Positions 29,779-39,922 of a stretch of DNA of 64,000 bases are shown here, one piece after another (within the stretch, counting starts at the first letter, position 1; every line of letters starts with the position of its first letter). Source of the DNA: Bradyrhizobium mercantei (GTDB taxonomy: Bacteria > Pseudomonadota > Alphaproteobacteria > Rhizobiales > Xanthobacteraceae); NCBI RefSeq assembly GCF_001982635.1, contig NZ_MKFI01000002.1, positions 224,344 through 288,343 of the forward strand. The letters are read 5' to 3'. The translations under genes were made by a program, and so were the position numbers. The notes under the pieces are model-generated. The model searched no databases. It worked only from the letters and a program-made list of their open reading frames with translations, and was not told the DNA's origin.

Positions 29779-31119
29779 ATGTCACGGAAGAAGCTTTCGC
29801 GCCGAGAATTCGTTGCAGCGACAGCGCTGTCATCGGCGGCGCTCATCACAGCCCCCTACGTGCGTGGCGCCTACGCAGCCGGAAAGCTCTCGATGGGCTT
29901 CTGGGATCACTGGGTGCCGGGTGCGAACAGTGCGTCCACCGAGCTGGTCAATGAATGGGCCGCCAAGGAAAAGGTCGAGGTCCAGCTCGACTACATTACG
30001 AGCCAAGGCAACAAGAACCTCGTCACCATCGCCGCCGAAGCGCAGGCGAAATCCGGTCACGATATCTTCCAGATGCCGACATGGTGGCCGCAGTCCAATG
30101 CCGAACTGCTCGAACCGGTCAACGACATCATGGAGCCGCTGCTCAAGCTGAACGGCGACGTCAACGGCACCGTGAAATATCTCGGCCAGGCCGACGGCAA
30201 ATGGCTCGGCGTTCCCGCCAGCGTCGGCAGCCAGATCAAGGGCCCCTGCTCGCGCATCGACCTGATGAAGAAGCATGCCGGCATCGATGTGCAGGAAATG
30301 TATCCGGCCGGAAGCCCGCCGAAGGCTGATCACTGGACCCTCGATACGTTCCTCAAGGCGGCTGAGGCCTGCCACAAGGCCGGCTTCCCGTTCGGCATCG
30401 GGCTCGGCGAAACCAGCGACAATGTCGACACCGCCGGGGCGATATTCCAGTCGTTCGGGGCGCAGCTGGTCGACGCCAAGGGCAACCTCACGGTCAAGAC
30501 CGACGCGGTGCGCCAGTCGCTCGACTTCTACAAGAAGCTGCTCGCCTTCCTGCCGCCCGACGTCTCCGCCTGGGACGATGCCTCCAACAACAAGTGGCTG
30601 GTCGCGGGCAAGGGCGCGATGATCATGAACCCGCCGAGCGCCTGGGCGGTCGCCAAGCGCGATGCGCCGCAGGTCGCGGAGCAATGCTGGACCCACGGGT
30701 TCCCGGCCGGACCGAAGGGACGCTTCGCGCCCTATCTGCCGTTCTTCTGGTCGATCTGGTCGTTCTCGAAGAACAAGGAGGCGGCCAAGAGCCTGCTGTC
30801 CCACCTGTCGCAACCGGCATCGATCGAGAAGATGGTGGTCGCGAGCGGCGGCTACGACCTGCCGGCCTACGAAAAGCTCACGACGCTGAAGGTCTGGGAA
30901 GAGATCGGGCCGCCCAAGGGCACGCTCTACCACTACCCGAACCCCTACAAGCACCAGACGCTGTCGATTGCGGCCTCGCCGGCGCCGCCCAAGATTGCCC
31001 AGCAGATCTATTTCCAGGCCACCCTGACCAAGATGTGCCTGCGCTACTACCAGGGCGAAAGCATGGAAAAGACGCTCGCCTGGGCCGAGGGCGAGTGCGA
31101 AGGCTTCATGCGAAGCTGA
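29779..31119 (+). CDS. ABC transporter substrate-binding protein (CUT1-type), Tat-exported
   Basis: 446 residues from the ATG at 29779 with AGGGAGGGA upstream. The N-terminus SRREFVAATALSSAALIT ending APYVRGAYA is a twin-arginine (Tat) signal, so the protein may fold before export. The mature part is a family 1 extracellular solute-binding protein (FWDHWVPGAN, GHDIFQMPTWWPQ, WLGVPASVG, PPSAWAVAKRD, QPASIEKMVVASGGYDLP), typical of carbohydrate uptake ABC systems. It is the first gene of an operon with two permeases and an ATPase. The ligand is not identifiable; downstream dehydrogenase and amidase genes suggest an oxidised or amide-bearing substrate (inference). Confidence 0.88.
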   Translation: MSRKKLSRREFVAATALSSAALITAPYVRGAYAAGKLSMGFWDHWVPGANSASTELVNEWAAKEKVEVQLDYITSQGNKNLVTIAAEAQAKSGHDIFQMPTWWPQSNAELLEPVNDIMEPLLKLNGDVNGTVKYLGQADGKWLGVPASVGSQIKGPCSRIDLMKKHAGIDVQEMYPAGSPPKADHWTLDTFLKAAEACHKAGFPFGIGLGETSDNVDTAGAIFQSFGAQLVDAKGNLTVKTDAVRQSLDFYKKLLAFLPPDVSAWDDASNNKWLVAGKGAMIMNPPSAWAVAKRDAPQVAEQCWTHGFPAGPKGRFAPYLPFFWSIWSFSKNKEAAKSLLSHLSQPASIEKMVVASGGYDLPAYEKLTTLKVWEEIGPPKGTLYHYPNPYKHQTLSIAASPAPPKIAQQIYFQATLTKMCLRYYQGESMEKTLAWAEGECEGFMRS

Positions 31120-31127
31120 CGAAGAGC

Positions 31128-31172
31128 GAGCCCCGCACGGCCGCCTCCAGTGCAGGCCGCGCGGGGCTCCCT
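31128..31172 (+). promoter_or_regulatory. intercistronic hairpin after the solute-binding protein gene
   Basis: GAGCCCCGC (31128-31136) pairs with GCGGGGCTC (31161-31169). Stem-loops here commonly protect or attenuate transcripts so that binding protein exceeds permease; that role is inferred. Confidence 0.5.
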
Positions 31173-31233
31173 TGCATCCGCGCCGCTGAGAACCGGCGCG
31201 CTGTGCAACCAACCCGCGCGAGGGACCTGCGTT

Positions 31234-32172
31234 ATGGTTGATGTCGCCTTCCAATCCAACCGCGCGGCTGCGGCCCAGACCGGGCGAAGGCGCGTCGGCC
31301 TGCGCAACGCGCTGCGGCGCAAGTCGATGTCGGCGTTCCTGATGACGCTACCGTTGATTCTCCTCATCGCGGTGCTGGTGATCTATCCGGCGCTCTACTC
31401 GCTGCACCTTGCGACCCTGAACAAGGCGATGACGAAGTTCGTCGGGCTCGGCAATTTCGAGTTCCTGTTCAAGCGCGAGACCTTCTGGCTGGTGGTCAAG
31501 CAATCCTGCATTTTCGCGATCTCGGCGGTGGTGTTCAAAGCGCTGATCGGCTTCATCGTCGCGCATTTCGTGCACAATGTGCCGGCCAACAAGCAGCGCA
31601 AATGGCGCGGCATGCTGCTGGTACCGTGGGTGATCCCGCCGGCCATGAGCACGCTGGCCTGGCTGTGGCTGTTCGATCCGTCCTACAGCGCCTTCAACTA
31701 CACGCTGTCGTTCTTCGGGATCGGGCCGATCCCGTGGACCGGCGATGCGATGTGGGCGCGCTTCTCGGTGATCCTGGTCAATGTCTGGTACGGTGCGCCG
31801 TTCTTCATGATCATGTATCTGGCGGCGCTGAAATCGGTGCCGGAGCAGCTCTATGAGGCGGCGGCGATTGACGGCGCCAATTGGTGGCAGCGGATCTGGT
31901 ACGTGACCCTGCCGATGATGCGCAACATCATCGCGATCACGACGCTGTTCTCGCTGATCGTGACCTTCGCCAATTTCGACATCGTGCGCATCCTGACCGC
32001 GGGCGGGCCGCTCGACCACACCCACATCTTCGCGACCTGGGCATTCCGCGTCGGCATCGAGGGCAGCGACATTCCGCTCGGCGCTAGCGTCTCGCTGTTC
32101 ATGGTGCCGATCCTCGCGATCGCGGCGATCTTCATCCTGCGCGACATCACCAAACGCGGGAACGAAGCCTGA
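31234..32172 (+). CDS. ABC transporter permease (MalF/UgpA-type)
   Basis: 312 residues from the ATG at 31234 with AGGGA upstream. Six membrane segments are visible, beginning MTLPLILLIAVLVIYPALYSLHLA. The cytoplasmic EAA loop reads YEAAAIDGANWWQRIWYVTLPMM, the contact site for the ATPase. It overlaps the next permease gene by one base (TGATG), so translation is coupled. Confidence 0.9.
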   Translation: MVDVAFQSNRAAAAQTGRRRVGLRNALRRKSMSAFLMTLPLILLIAVLVIYPALYSLHLATLNKAMTKFVGLGNFEFLFKRETFWLVVKQSCIFAISAVVFKALIGFIVAHFVHNVPANKQRKWRGMLLVPWVIPPAMSTLAWLWLFDPSYSAFNYTLSFFGIGPIPWTGDAMWARFSVILVNVWYGAPFFMIMYLAALKSVPEQLYEAAAIDGANWWQRIWYVTLPMMRNIIAITTLFSLIVTFANFDIVRILTAGGPLDHTHIFATWAFRVGIEGSDIPLGASVSLFMVPILAIAAIFILRDITKRGNEA

Positions 32173-33083
32173 TGAGCACGGTGACGATCGACAAGTCCGG
32201 ACCGACCCGCAAGGTCAAGTACGGCAGCATGAGCCGCGATCGGACCTGGGCACTGCGCTGGTCCTATTTCTTCCTGGTGCTGTTTGCGATCTTCTCGCTG
32301 ACGCCGCCGCTCTACATGCTGATCACGTCGCTGAAGAGCAGCGCTGAGATTTCGGCGGCGACCAACCCCTGGTGGGTCTATCATCCGACACTCAGCAATT
32401 ACATCGAGCTGCTCACCTCGAACCAGTTCCTGCGCTTCTTCTGGAATTCGGCCTGGGTCTCGATCATCGTGGTCACCATCACGATGCTGATCTCTGTGCC
32501 GGCGGCGTTTGCGCTGGCGCGGATGAAGTTCTGGGGGTCGGCGACGCTCGCGACCGGGGTGTTCCTCACCTATCTCATCCCGGACAGCCTGCTGTTCATT
32601 CCGCTGTTCAAGATGTTCGCCGTGTTCGGCGACTGGACCGGAGTCCAGCTGGTCAATCGCTGGTACGTGCTGCTGTTCATCTATCCGACGCTGACGGTGC
32701 CGTTCTGCACCTGGATCATGATCGGCTATTTCGCCTCGATCCCGAAGGAGCTCGACGAGGCCGCGATCATCGACGGCGCGAGCTGGTTCCAGACGCTGAC
32801 CCGGATCTTCATCCCGGTCGCCCTGCCCGGCCTGATCGCGGCGACGATCTTCGCCTTCACGGTCTCCTGGGCCCAGTTCCTCTATCCGCTGGTGTTCACG
32901 ACCTCGACCGACCAGCTCGTGCTGCCGGTCGGCATCATCACGACCCTGATCAAGGGCGACGTCTTCAACTGGGGACAGATCATGACCGGCGCGCTGCTCG
33001 GCGCCGCGCCGCCGCTGATCATCTACGCCTTCCTGATGGACTACTACATTGCCGGCCTGACCGCCGGTGCGACAAAGGGTTGA
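32172..33083 (+). CDS. ABC transporter permease (MalG/UgpE-type)
   Basis: 303 residues, starting in the stop codon of the first permease. Six membrane segments, with the EAA motif [28 protein letters not shown] and the MalG-type C-terminus ([19 protein letters not shown], then a terminal hydrophobic segment). It pairs with the upstream permease as a heterodimer. Confidence 0.9.
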   Translation: MSTVTIDKSGPTRKVKYGSMSRDRTWALRWSYFFLVLFAIFSLTPPLYMLITSLKSSAEISAATNPWWVYHPTLSNYIELLTSNQFLRFFWNSAWVSIIVVTITMLISVPAAFALARMKFWGSATLATGVFLTYLIPDSLLFIPLFKMFAVFGDWTGVQLVNRWYVLLFIYPTLTVPFCTWIMIGYFASIPKELDEAAIIDGASWFQTLTRIFIPVALPGLIAATIFAFTVSWAQFLYPLVFTTSTDQLVLPVGIITTLIKGDVFNWGQIMTGALLGAAPPLIIYAFLMDYYIAGLTAGATKG

Positions 33084-33103
33084 ACGCGACAAAGGTAGGA
33101 TTC

Positions 33104-34204
<1,101 letters not shown>

Positions 34205-34233
34205 CGGTGCACAAGAAACCCCAAGGGCAGGAA

Positions 34234-35223
34234 ATGGCCACCAACAAGAAGAAGATTTTCATCACCCAGACTCTGTCGCCGGGGGCACGGGTGCTCCTCA
34301 ACGAGCGGGACGACGTCGAACTCATCGAATTTCCCAACCTGATCTCGGCCAAGGACTTCCAGGCGATGCTGGAGCAGCATGCGCCGGTCCACGGCGTGGC
34401 GCTGGGCGCGACCCGCTTCGGCGAAGCCGAGCTCGAAGCCTCCAAGGGCATGCTGGTGGTGACCCGGATCGGCGTCGGTTATGACGCGGTCGACGTGCCG
34501 GCGCTGTCCCGCCGCAAGGTGCCGCTGATGGTCGCAGGCACCGCGAACTCGCCGTCGGTCGCAGAGCATGCCCTGTTCATGATGTTGACGCTGGCCAAGC
34601 GCGCGCAGGAAATGCACACCATGGTCAAGGACGGCACCTGGGCGAGCCGGCTCGGCGTGCTGCCGTTCGACCTCTACGGCAAGACCGTCCTGATCGTCGG
34701 TTTCGGCCGCATCGGCACCCGCACCGCCAAGCGCTGCCTGGCGATGGAAATGAACGTGCTGGTCTACGATCCCTACAAGCCCGCCAGCGAGATCACCGCG
34801 GCCGGTTGTGAGGCGGTGCCGAGCCTCGAAGCGGCGCTGCCGCGGGCAGATTTCGTCACGATCCATTGCCCGAAATCGCCCGAGACCGTCGGCCTGTTCA
34901 ACGCGGCGCGGATCAGGCTGATGAAGCCGACGGCCTATCTCATCAACACCGCCCGCGGCGGCATCGTCGACGAGAAGGCCCTGCACGACGCGCTGGTGTC
35001 GGGCAAGATCGCCGGCGCCGGTCTCGATGTGTTCGAGGTCGAGCCGCCGCCGGTCGGCCAGCCGCTGCACGCTTTGCCGAACGTGATCATGGCGCCGCAT
35101 GTGGCGGGCGTCACCGTCGAGGCGGTCGACCGCATGAGCGAGCAGACCGCGCGCAATATCCTGAGCGTGCTGGACGGCAATCCGCTGCGCCAGAACGTGA
35201 TCAACCAGGACGTCCTCGGCTGA
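34234..35223 (+). CDS. D-isomer-specific 2-hydroxyacid dehydrogenase
   Basis: 329 residues from the ATG at 34234 (weak AGGGCAGG upstream), 29 bases after the ATPase and probably in the same operon. The NAD-binding loop is VLIVGFGRIGTR; the catalytic triad is visible as Arg in LINTARGGIVDE, Glu in DVFEVEPPP and His in APHVAGVT. It resembles hydroxypyruvate/glyoxylate reductases and phosphoglycerate dehydrogenase without the ACT domain. It would reduce or oxidise a 2-keto/2-hydroxy acid, possibly derived from the imported substrate. Confidence 0.9.
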   Translation: MATNKKKIFITQTLSPGARVLLNERDDVELIEFPNLISAKDFQAMLEQHAPVHGVALGATRFGEAELEASKGMLVVTRIGVGYDAVDVPALSRRKVPLMVAGTANSPSVAEHALFMMLTLAKRAQEMHTMVKDGTWASRLGVLPFDLYGKTVLIVGFGRIGTRTAKRCLAMEMNVLVYDPYKPASEITAAGCEAVPSLEAALPRADFVTIHCPKSPETVGLFNAARIRLMKPTAYLINTARGGIVDEKALHDALVSGKIAGAGLDVFEVEPPPVGQPLHALPNVIMAPHVAGVTVEAVDRMSEQTARNILSVLDGNPLRQNVINQDVLG

Positions 35224-35252
35224 GCTTCAGCCTTCCCCGGAGCGTGATGAGG

Positions 35253-35329
35253 TCATCGCGCTTTGGTTTGTTGTTTGAGCACGATCTTTTCGGAAAAGCC
35301 GCTTCACACTTTTCCGGATCGTGCTCTAG
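35253..35329. repeat. intergenic palindromic repeat (family A, copy 1)
   Basis: TCATCGCGCTTTGG followed by a long inverted repeat: GAGCACGATC at one end, GATCGTGCTC at the other, with CGGAAAAG / CTTTTCCG-like inner arms. A second copy of the same family is at 43998-44071. Confidence 0.75.
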
Positions 35330-35365
35330 TTGCGCCTCGGCTGATCTTGCGAGGTCGGCCCGGCG

Positions 35366-36805
35366 ATGCGGAGCATGCACATGGCCTTCAAGGAATTCGG
35401 CAACTACGATGCGGTCGGTCTGGCCGAGCTCGTCCGCAAAAGGGACGTGACGCCGAAGGAGCTGCTCGACGAGGCGATCGCGCGCACCGCCGCGATCGAC
35501 CCCAAGATCAACGCCGTCGTCGTCAAGCACTACGACTACGCCGAACGCCAGATCGCCAACGGTCTGCCTGACGGCCCCTTCACCGGCGTTCCGTTCCTGC
35601 TCAAGGACCTCGATCTGCTCGAGGGCACCCGCACCACCTCCGGCGCCAGCCTGCTGAAGGACTTCGTCGCCGACCACAACGGCACGCTGACCCAGCGCTT
35701 CCTCGATGCGGGTCTTGCGATCTTCGGCAAGAGCGCGAGCCCGGAGTTCGGCCTGATGCCGACAACGGAATCCCGCCTGTTCGGCCCGACCCGCAATCCC
35801 TGGAATCTCGAGCATTCCTCCGGCGGCTCGTCTGGCGGCGCGGGCGCGGCGGTTGCCGCGCGCATCCTTCCCGTCGCGCATGCCAGCGACGGCGGCGGCT
35901 CGATCCGGATTCCCGCATCCGCCTGCGGCGTGTTCGGCATGAAGCCGACCCGCGCCCGCAACCCCTGCGGTCCCGACCGCGGCGAAGGCTGGGGCGGTTT
36001 CTCGGTCGGCCATGTGCTCAGCATCAGCGTCCGCGACAGCGCGGTCATGATGGATGCGATCCACGGCCCGGAGCCGTCGAGCCTCTACGTCGCGCCGCCG
36101 CCGGAGCGGCCGTTTTCCCAGGAGGTCGGCCGCGATCCCGGCCATTTGCGGATCAGCTTCACCGAAAAGTCGCCCTATGGCGATGCGATCGATCCCGAGA
36201 TCGCGGAGGCGGTTCGCGACGTTGCCAAGCTGCTCGCGGGCCTCGGCCACCATGTCGAGGAGCGCGCGCCGCCGCTTGCGGCCGATCCCGCCGCGCTCAT
36301 GACCACGATCGTCAGCGGCAATACCGCCCTGACGATACGCCTGCTCGAGCAGCGCGTAGGCCGCACGCTGACGTCTGATGATGTCGAGCGGTTGACGCTC
36401 GCCAGCGGCCAGAACTCGGCCAAGATGACGCCGGCCGACTATGTCGCCGCGCAGCTTGCAGCATTCCAGGTCTCGCGCGGGCTTGCGACCTTCTTCGAGG
36501 GCTGCGACGTCTTCCTCAGCCCGACCCTGTGCGCGCCACCGCTGCGTCTTGGCGAGCTGAACACGATGTCCGAGGATCTGTCCCACATCGCGCCGGTGTT
36601 GCGCCGCTACATGCCGGGGACCTCGATGTTCAACATGTCCGGGCAGCCGGCGATGTCGGTGCCGTTGGCCTGGAACAAGGCCGGATTGCCGCTCGGTATG
36701 ATGTTCGCGGCCAAGCTCGGCGAGGAAGGGCTGCTGTTCCGCCTCGCCGGCCAGCTCGAACAGGTGCGCCCCTGGAAGGACCGCCGCCCGCCGATCTGTG
36801 CCTAG
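35366..36805 (+). CDS. amidase-signature family hydrolase
   Basis: 479 residues from the ATG at 35366; the ATG at 35381 (AFKEFGNYDAVGL) is equally possible. The Ser-cisSer-Lys triad is present: Lys in VPFLLKDLD, cis-Ser in GGSSGGAGAAVAA and nucleophile Ser in DGGGSIRIPAS. The C-terminal part (LSPTLCAPPLRLGE, MFNMSGQPAMSVPLAW) is the usual substrate-shaping region. It hydrolyses an unknown amide. A palindromic repeat separates it from the transporter operon, so it probably has its own promoter. Confidence 0.9.
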   Translation: MRSMHMAFKEFGNYDAVGLAELVRKRDVTPKELLDEAIARTAAIDPKINAVVVKHYDYAERQIANGLPDGPFTGVPFLLKDLDLLEGTRTTSGASLLKDFVADHNGTLTQRFLDAGLAIFGKSASPEFGLMPTTESRLFGPTRNPWNLEHSSGGSSGGAGAAVAARILPVAHASDGGGSIRIPASACGVFGMKPTRARNPCGPDRGEGWGGFSVGHVLSISVRDSAVMMDAIHGPEPSSLYVAPPPERPFSQEVGRDPGHLRISFTEKSPYGDAIDPEIAEAVRDVAKLLAGLGHHVEERAPPLAADPAALMTTIVSGNTALTIRLLEQRVGRTLTSDDVERLTLASGQNSAKMTPADYVAAQLAAFQVSRGLATFFEGCDVFLSPTLCAPPLRLGELNTMSEDLSHIAPVLRRYMPGTSMFNMSGQPAMSVPLAWNKAGLPLGMMFAAKLGEEGLLFRLAGQLEQVRPWKDRRPPICA

Positions 36806-36892
36806 CGCCGGGCTGACAAAGGGCAGTCCGATCAGGTAGATAGGAAGGGCGTCGGCGCGATTCCGCCGGCGTCATGCCTGGGAGACCGAACC

Positions 36893-37537
36893 GTGAGTGA
36901 CCCGACCGACAATGCGCTTGCCGCGATCGCGAGCATTCTCGATCAGACGACGACACCTCCCGAGAAGGCCAAATCTTCTGAGGAGGACAAGTCGCCCAAC
37001 AAGGCTACGGACAAACCTACCGAGGACGTTGAGGCGCCACCGGTCTCAATCGCAATGCCGCCGCCCCTACCTCTCTCCGCTACAGTCGTGTCCGTTGAAG
37101 TCGTATCCGTCGAAGTCGCGCCCGCCGAGCCGGCGGCGATCGAGCCGGCACCGATCGAAGAGCCCGAGCCGGTCGAACAGCCAGAGCCGAGTGAACCCGA
37201 GCTGAGTGAACCCGAGCCGAGCGCGGCGGAGCCGGAGCCGATCCAGCCGCCGCAGCCGATCGAGGCCAACGGCTATTCCAAGTCCGGCCCGGGTCCTATG
37301 GCCGCGCTGCGCTTCCGCTGGACGGTGCGCGAGGACGGCGCACAGTACTATGTCGACGAGACTGTCGGAGAAGGGTCGACCCCGCTGGTCAACGGCCCGA
37401 TGGACAGGGACGCCGCGATCAAATTCGTCGACGATCGGGAGGCCGAAGCGCGACGCCGCTTCGAGCACTTCAAGCACGAGATGATCAGCCGCAGCGCGAC
37501 GCTGATGCAGGCGAGCAAGAACAATAACGAAGCCTGA
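36893..37537 (+). CDS. hypothetical protein with acidic Pro/Glu-rich linker
   Basis: 214 residues from a GTG start. The N-terminal 130 residues are disordered-looking: a Lys/Glu-rich stretch, then a Pro-Glu repeat region (EPAAIEPAPIEEPEPVEQ and several SEPE units). The C-terminal 80 residues look folded: ALRFRWTVREDGAQYYVDE, DRDAAIKFVDDREAEARRRFEHFKHE. No named domain recognised. The linker may space the C-terminal module from a partner. It is followed after 43 bases by the cyclohexadienyl-dehydratase-like gene. Confidence 0.72.
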   Translation: MSDPTDNALAAIASILDQTTTPPEKAKSSEEDKSPNKATDKPTEDVEAPPVSIAMPPPLPLSATVVSVEVVSVEVAPAEPAAIEPAPIEEPEPVEQPEPSEPELSEPEPSAAEPEPIQPPQPIEANGYSKSGPGPMAALRFRWTVREDGAQYYVDETVGEGSTPLVNGPMDRDAAIKFVDDREAEARRRFEHFKHEMISRSATLMQASKNNNEA

Positions 37538-37580
37538 GTCACGATGCGTGCCCGTCGGCGCGCGAATGGAGAAAGCCCCG

Positions 37581-38354
37581 ATGTTTCGCGCGCTGGCCGG
37601 CCTGGCCCTCGTCTTGTTGCTGTCTGCCGCACATGCGCAGCCGGCTCCGTCCCGGCTCGACGAGATCGTCAAGCGCGGCACGCTGCGCGTCGGCATGACC
37701 GGCGACTACCTGCCCTTCACGGCGCTCGACAAGGAGACCAAGACCTTCCGCGGTTTCGACGTCGACATGGCGCAATCGCTCGGCAAGGCACTCGGCGTCA
37801 AGGTCGAGTTCGTGCCGACATCGTGGCCGCAGATGATGAAGGATTTTGAAGCCGACGATTTCGACATCGCGATGGGCGGCATCTCCATCACTTTCGACCG
37901 GCAGAAGAAGGGGCTGTTCTCGACCCCGATCATGCGCGAAGGCAAGACGCCGATCGTGCGCTGCGCCGACAAGGGCAAGTACGACACGCTCGCCGAGATC
38001 GACAAGCCCGGCACCCGCGTCATCGTCAATCCCGGCGGCACCAATGAGCGCTTCGCGCGTGCCAATGTGAAGGCCGCCGACATCCGCGTGTTCAACGACA
38101 ACACCAAAATCTTCGACGAGATCGCCAACGGCGACGCCGACCTGATGATGACCGATGCCTCCGAGACGCTCTATCAGCAGAAGCTGCATCCCGGCGTGCT
38201 CTGCGCTGTGCATCCCGACAAGCCGTTCGACTTCGCCGAGAAAGCCTACTGGATGCAGCGCGACGTCGCCTTGAAGGCGTTCGTCGACCAGTGGCTTCAC
38301 ATCGCGCATGAAGATGGCAGCTACGCGAAGATCTATGCTGCGTGGTTCGAATAG
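37581..38354 (+). CDS. periplasmic cyclohexadienyl dehydratase-like protein (SBP_bac_3 fold)
   Basis: 257 residues from the ATG at 37581 (GGAGAAA seven bases upstream). A Sec signal peptide (RALAGLALVLLLSAAHA) precedes a family 3 solute-binding fold (RLDEIVKRGTLRVGMTGDYL, GFDVDMAQSLGKALGV). The blocks NPGGTNERFARANV, DNTKIFDEIANGDADLMMTD and LCAVHPDKPFDFAEKAYWMQRD match periplasmic cyclohexadienyl (prephenate/arogenate) dehydratases (PheC) more than transport proteins, which lack the NERFARAN segment. No permease gene is adjacent, which also favours an enzyme. Confidence 0.78.
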   Translation: MFRALAGLALVLLLSAAHAQPAPSRLDEIVKRGTLRVGMTGDYLPFTALDKETKTFRGFDVDMAQSLGKALGVKVEFVPTSWPQMMKDFEADDFDIAMGGISITFDRQKKGLFSTPIMREGKTPIVRCADKGKYDTLAEIDKPGTRVIVNPGGTNERFARANVKAADIRVFNDNTKIFDEIANGDADLMMTDASETLYQQKLHPGVLCAVHPDKPFDFAEKAYWMQRDVALKAFVDQWLHIAHEDGSYAKIYAAWFE

Positions 38355-38526
38355 CTGCTCACGATCTCATAAATTGATACACACGGCCTGAAACCAGACC
38401 GCAATCCCGGGATTTGAACCTAAGCCGCAAGGACACGACTCATGTTCTGACCGTGATTTGGGACACGTTCAAAGGGGCGGTCACCGGATAGCCTTGCGAA
38501 CGGGGTTCCCTGCACCGGAGGTCGAA

Positions 38527-39336
38527 ATGAGAAAGCTTCTGGCGATCGCCACGCTCGTGCTGGCGAGCACGGCCACGGCGCAAGCGCAGTACACTTTCGA
38601 TTATGGCGGCCGCACCATCCGCATCGATCCGGATCGCGGAACGGTTTCGATCCCCGGCGTCTACGACAATACCGGCCGCCGCACCAAGCGCGCCAAGGGC
38701 GAGGACGCAGAGCAGAAGCGCAAGGCTCCGAAGGACGCCAAGACGGACGCCAAGACGGATTCACAGGCTGCGCCCGCCGCGGCTGCACCGCCCGCTCCGG
38801 CTGCCGTTGATCAGGCCGCTGTCCCGCCGGCGCCGGTCGTAACGCCGACGGAGCCGGCCAACACCAACGTCGCAGCCACGCCTCCCTCGGCAACGGCCGC
38901 GACCGCACCGCCGCCACCCGCGCCGCCAGCTGTGCAGCAAAACCCGGCGCTTGCAGCAAAGCCCGCCGCAGCGCCAACCGTTGGTGCCGCCTCGCCGAAC
39001 TCCGTGCCCAAGCCGGCGGCGAGTCCCGTGCAAGCCGCCAACTCACCGCTCGGCGTCTGGCTGACCGAAGAGAAGGAAGGCAAGGTCCGCATCGAGCAAT
39101 GCGGCGCCAATCTCTGCGGTTACTCCGTCGACAAGAAATCGAACGCCAACGGCGAACAGGTTCTGATCAACATGAAGCCGGGCAAGGACAAATGGAGCGG
39201 CCGCATCTTCGATCCGAACAGCGGCAGCACGTATGATTCCACCATCGCGATGAAGAGCCCGGACACGCTGCGCGTCCAGGGCTGTGCATTCGGCGGCATG
39301 TTCTGCGGCGGCCAGACCTGGACCCGGGTGAACTGA
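38527..39336 (+). CDS. secreted DUF2147-domain protein with Ala/Pro-rich linker
   Basis: 269 residues from the ATG at 38527 with GGAGG six bases upstream. Signal peptide KLLAIATLVLASTATAQA; then a short YTFDYGGRTIRID segment, a Lys-rich and Ala/Pro-rich linker of about 110 residues, and a C-terminal DUF2147 lipocalin-like barrel: PLGVWLTEEKEGKVRIEQCG, LCGYSVDKKS, WSGRIFDPNSG, LRVQGCAFGGMFCGGQTWTR. Four Cys in the barrel may form disulfides. The function of DUF2147 is unknown; it is an envelope protein. It ends before a repeat and a strong terminator. Confidence 0.85.
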   Translation: MRKLLAIATLVLASTATAQAQYTFDYGGRTIRIDPDRGTVSIPGVYDNTGRRTKRAKGEDAEQKRKAPKDAKTDAKTDSQAAPAAAAPPAPAAVDQAAVPPAPVVTPTEPANTNVAATPPSATAATAPPPPAPPAVQQNPALAAKPAAAPTVGAASPNSVPKPAASPVQAANSPLGVWLTEEKEGKVRIEQCGANLCGYSVDKKSNANGEQVLINMKPGKDKWSGRIFDPNSGSTYDSTIAMKSPDTLRVQGCAFGGMFCGGQTWTRVN

Positions 39337-39348
39337 TCGCTCGACCTC

Positions 39349-39433
39349 GTAGCCCGGATGCAGCGAAGCGAAATCCGGGTTCTTGCCGCGGGTAAGATTG
39401 CCCCCGGATTGCGCTGCGCTTCATCCGGGCTAC
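39349..39433. repeat. REP-like palindromic element
   Basis: GTAGCCCGGATG (39349-39360) and CATCCGGGCTAC (39422-39433) form a perfect 12-bp inverted repeat around inner AAATCCGGG / CCCGGATT arms. This is a widespread intergenic repeat type in Bradyrhizobium. Confidence 0.75.
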
Positions 39434-39443
39434 AGACGGCGCA

Positions 39444-39479
39444 TAAAAAAGCCCCGCAGCTTGCGGGGCTCTTTCTTTC
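39444..39479. terminator. bidirectional Rho-independent terminator
   Basis: Stem AGCCCCGCA / TGCGGGGCT with a three-base loop, flanked by AAAAAA on the left and CTTTCTTTC on the right. It serves the convergent DUF2147 and cupin genes. Confidence 0.85.
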
Positions 39480-39494
39480 GTCGAGGCAGCGGGC

Positions 39495-39899
39495 TCAGCC
39501 GACCTTGCCGTTGTATTCCTCGTCGGTGACGTGCTCCATCCAGGTCGAGAACACGCCGTCGAGCGCTTCCTGCATGGCGATGTGGGTCATGCCGTTGTCC
39601 GGCGAGGCGCCGTGCCAGTGCTTCTCGTTCGGCGGAATCCAGACGACGTCGCCGGGGCGGATTTCCCGGATCGGGCCGCCCTTGGCCTGCACGCGGCCGA
39701 TGCCCGAGATCACGTAAAGCGTCTGCCCGAGCGGATGGGTGTGCCAGGCGGTGCGCGCGCCGGGCTCGAACGACACGCGCGAGGCGTTCAGCCGGGCCGG
39801 CGCCGGCGCCATGTTGATCGGGTCCTGCAGCACGCTGCCGGTGAAATTCTCCTTCGGCGCGCGGCGGGTCGGCCGCGAGCCGGAAACGTGGATATCCAT
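39495..39899 (-). CDS. small cupin, manganese hydroxynitrile-lyase-like
   Basis: 134 residues from the ATG at 39899 with a strong GAGGGAGGT upstream. It is a single-domain cupin: VSFEPGARTAWHTHPLGQTL supplies two His and a Gln metal ligand, IRPGDVVWIPPNEKHWHGAS supplies the last His, and the C-terminus reads WMEHVTDEEYNG. The length, motif order and these blocks resemble the bacterial cupin hydroxynitrile lyases (GtHNL type) often labelled mandelonitrile lyase. The lyase reaction is a family property; the natural role here is unknown. It lies 23 bases downstream of the RraA-like gene in one operon. Confidence 0.82.
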   Translation of the reverse strand: MDIHVSGSRPTRRAPKENFTGSVLQDPINMAPAPARLNASRVSFEPGARTAWHTHPLGQTLYVISGIGRVQAKGGPIREIRPGDVVWIPPNEKHWHGASPDNGMTHIAMQEALDGVFSTWMEHVTDEEYNGKVG

Positions 39900-39922
39900 G
39901 GGGTTACCTCCCTCTCTTGACG

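Noticed and set aside
38405..38460. CCGGGATTTGAACC considered as the T-arm of a tRNA on the - strand
   Set aside because: The bases around the putative GTTCAAAT loop do not form a 5-bp stem, and no cloverleaf is possible.
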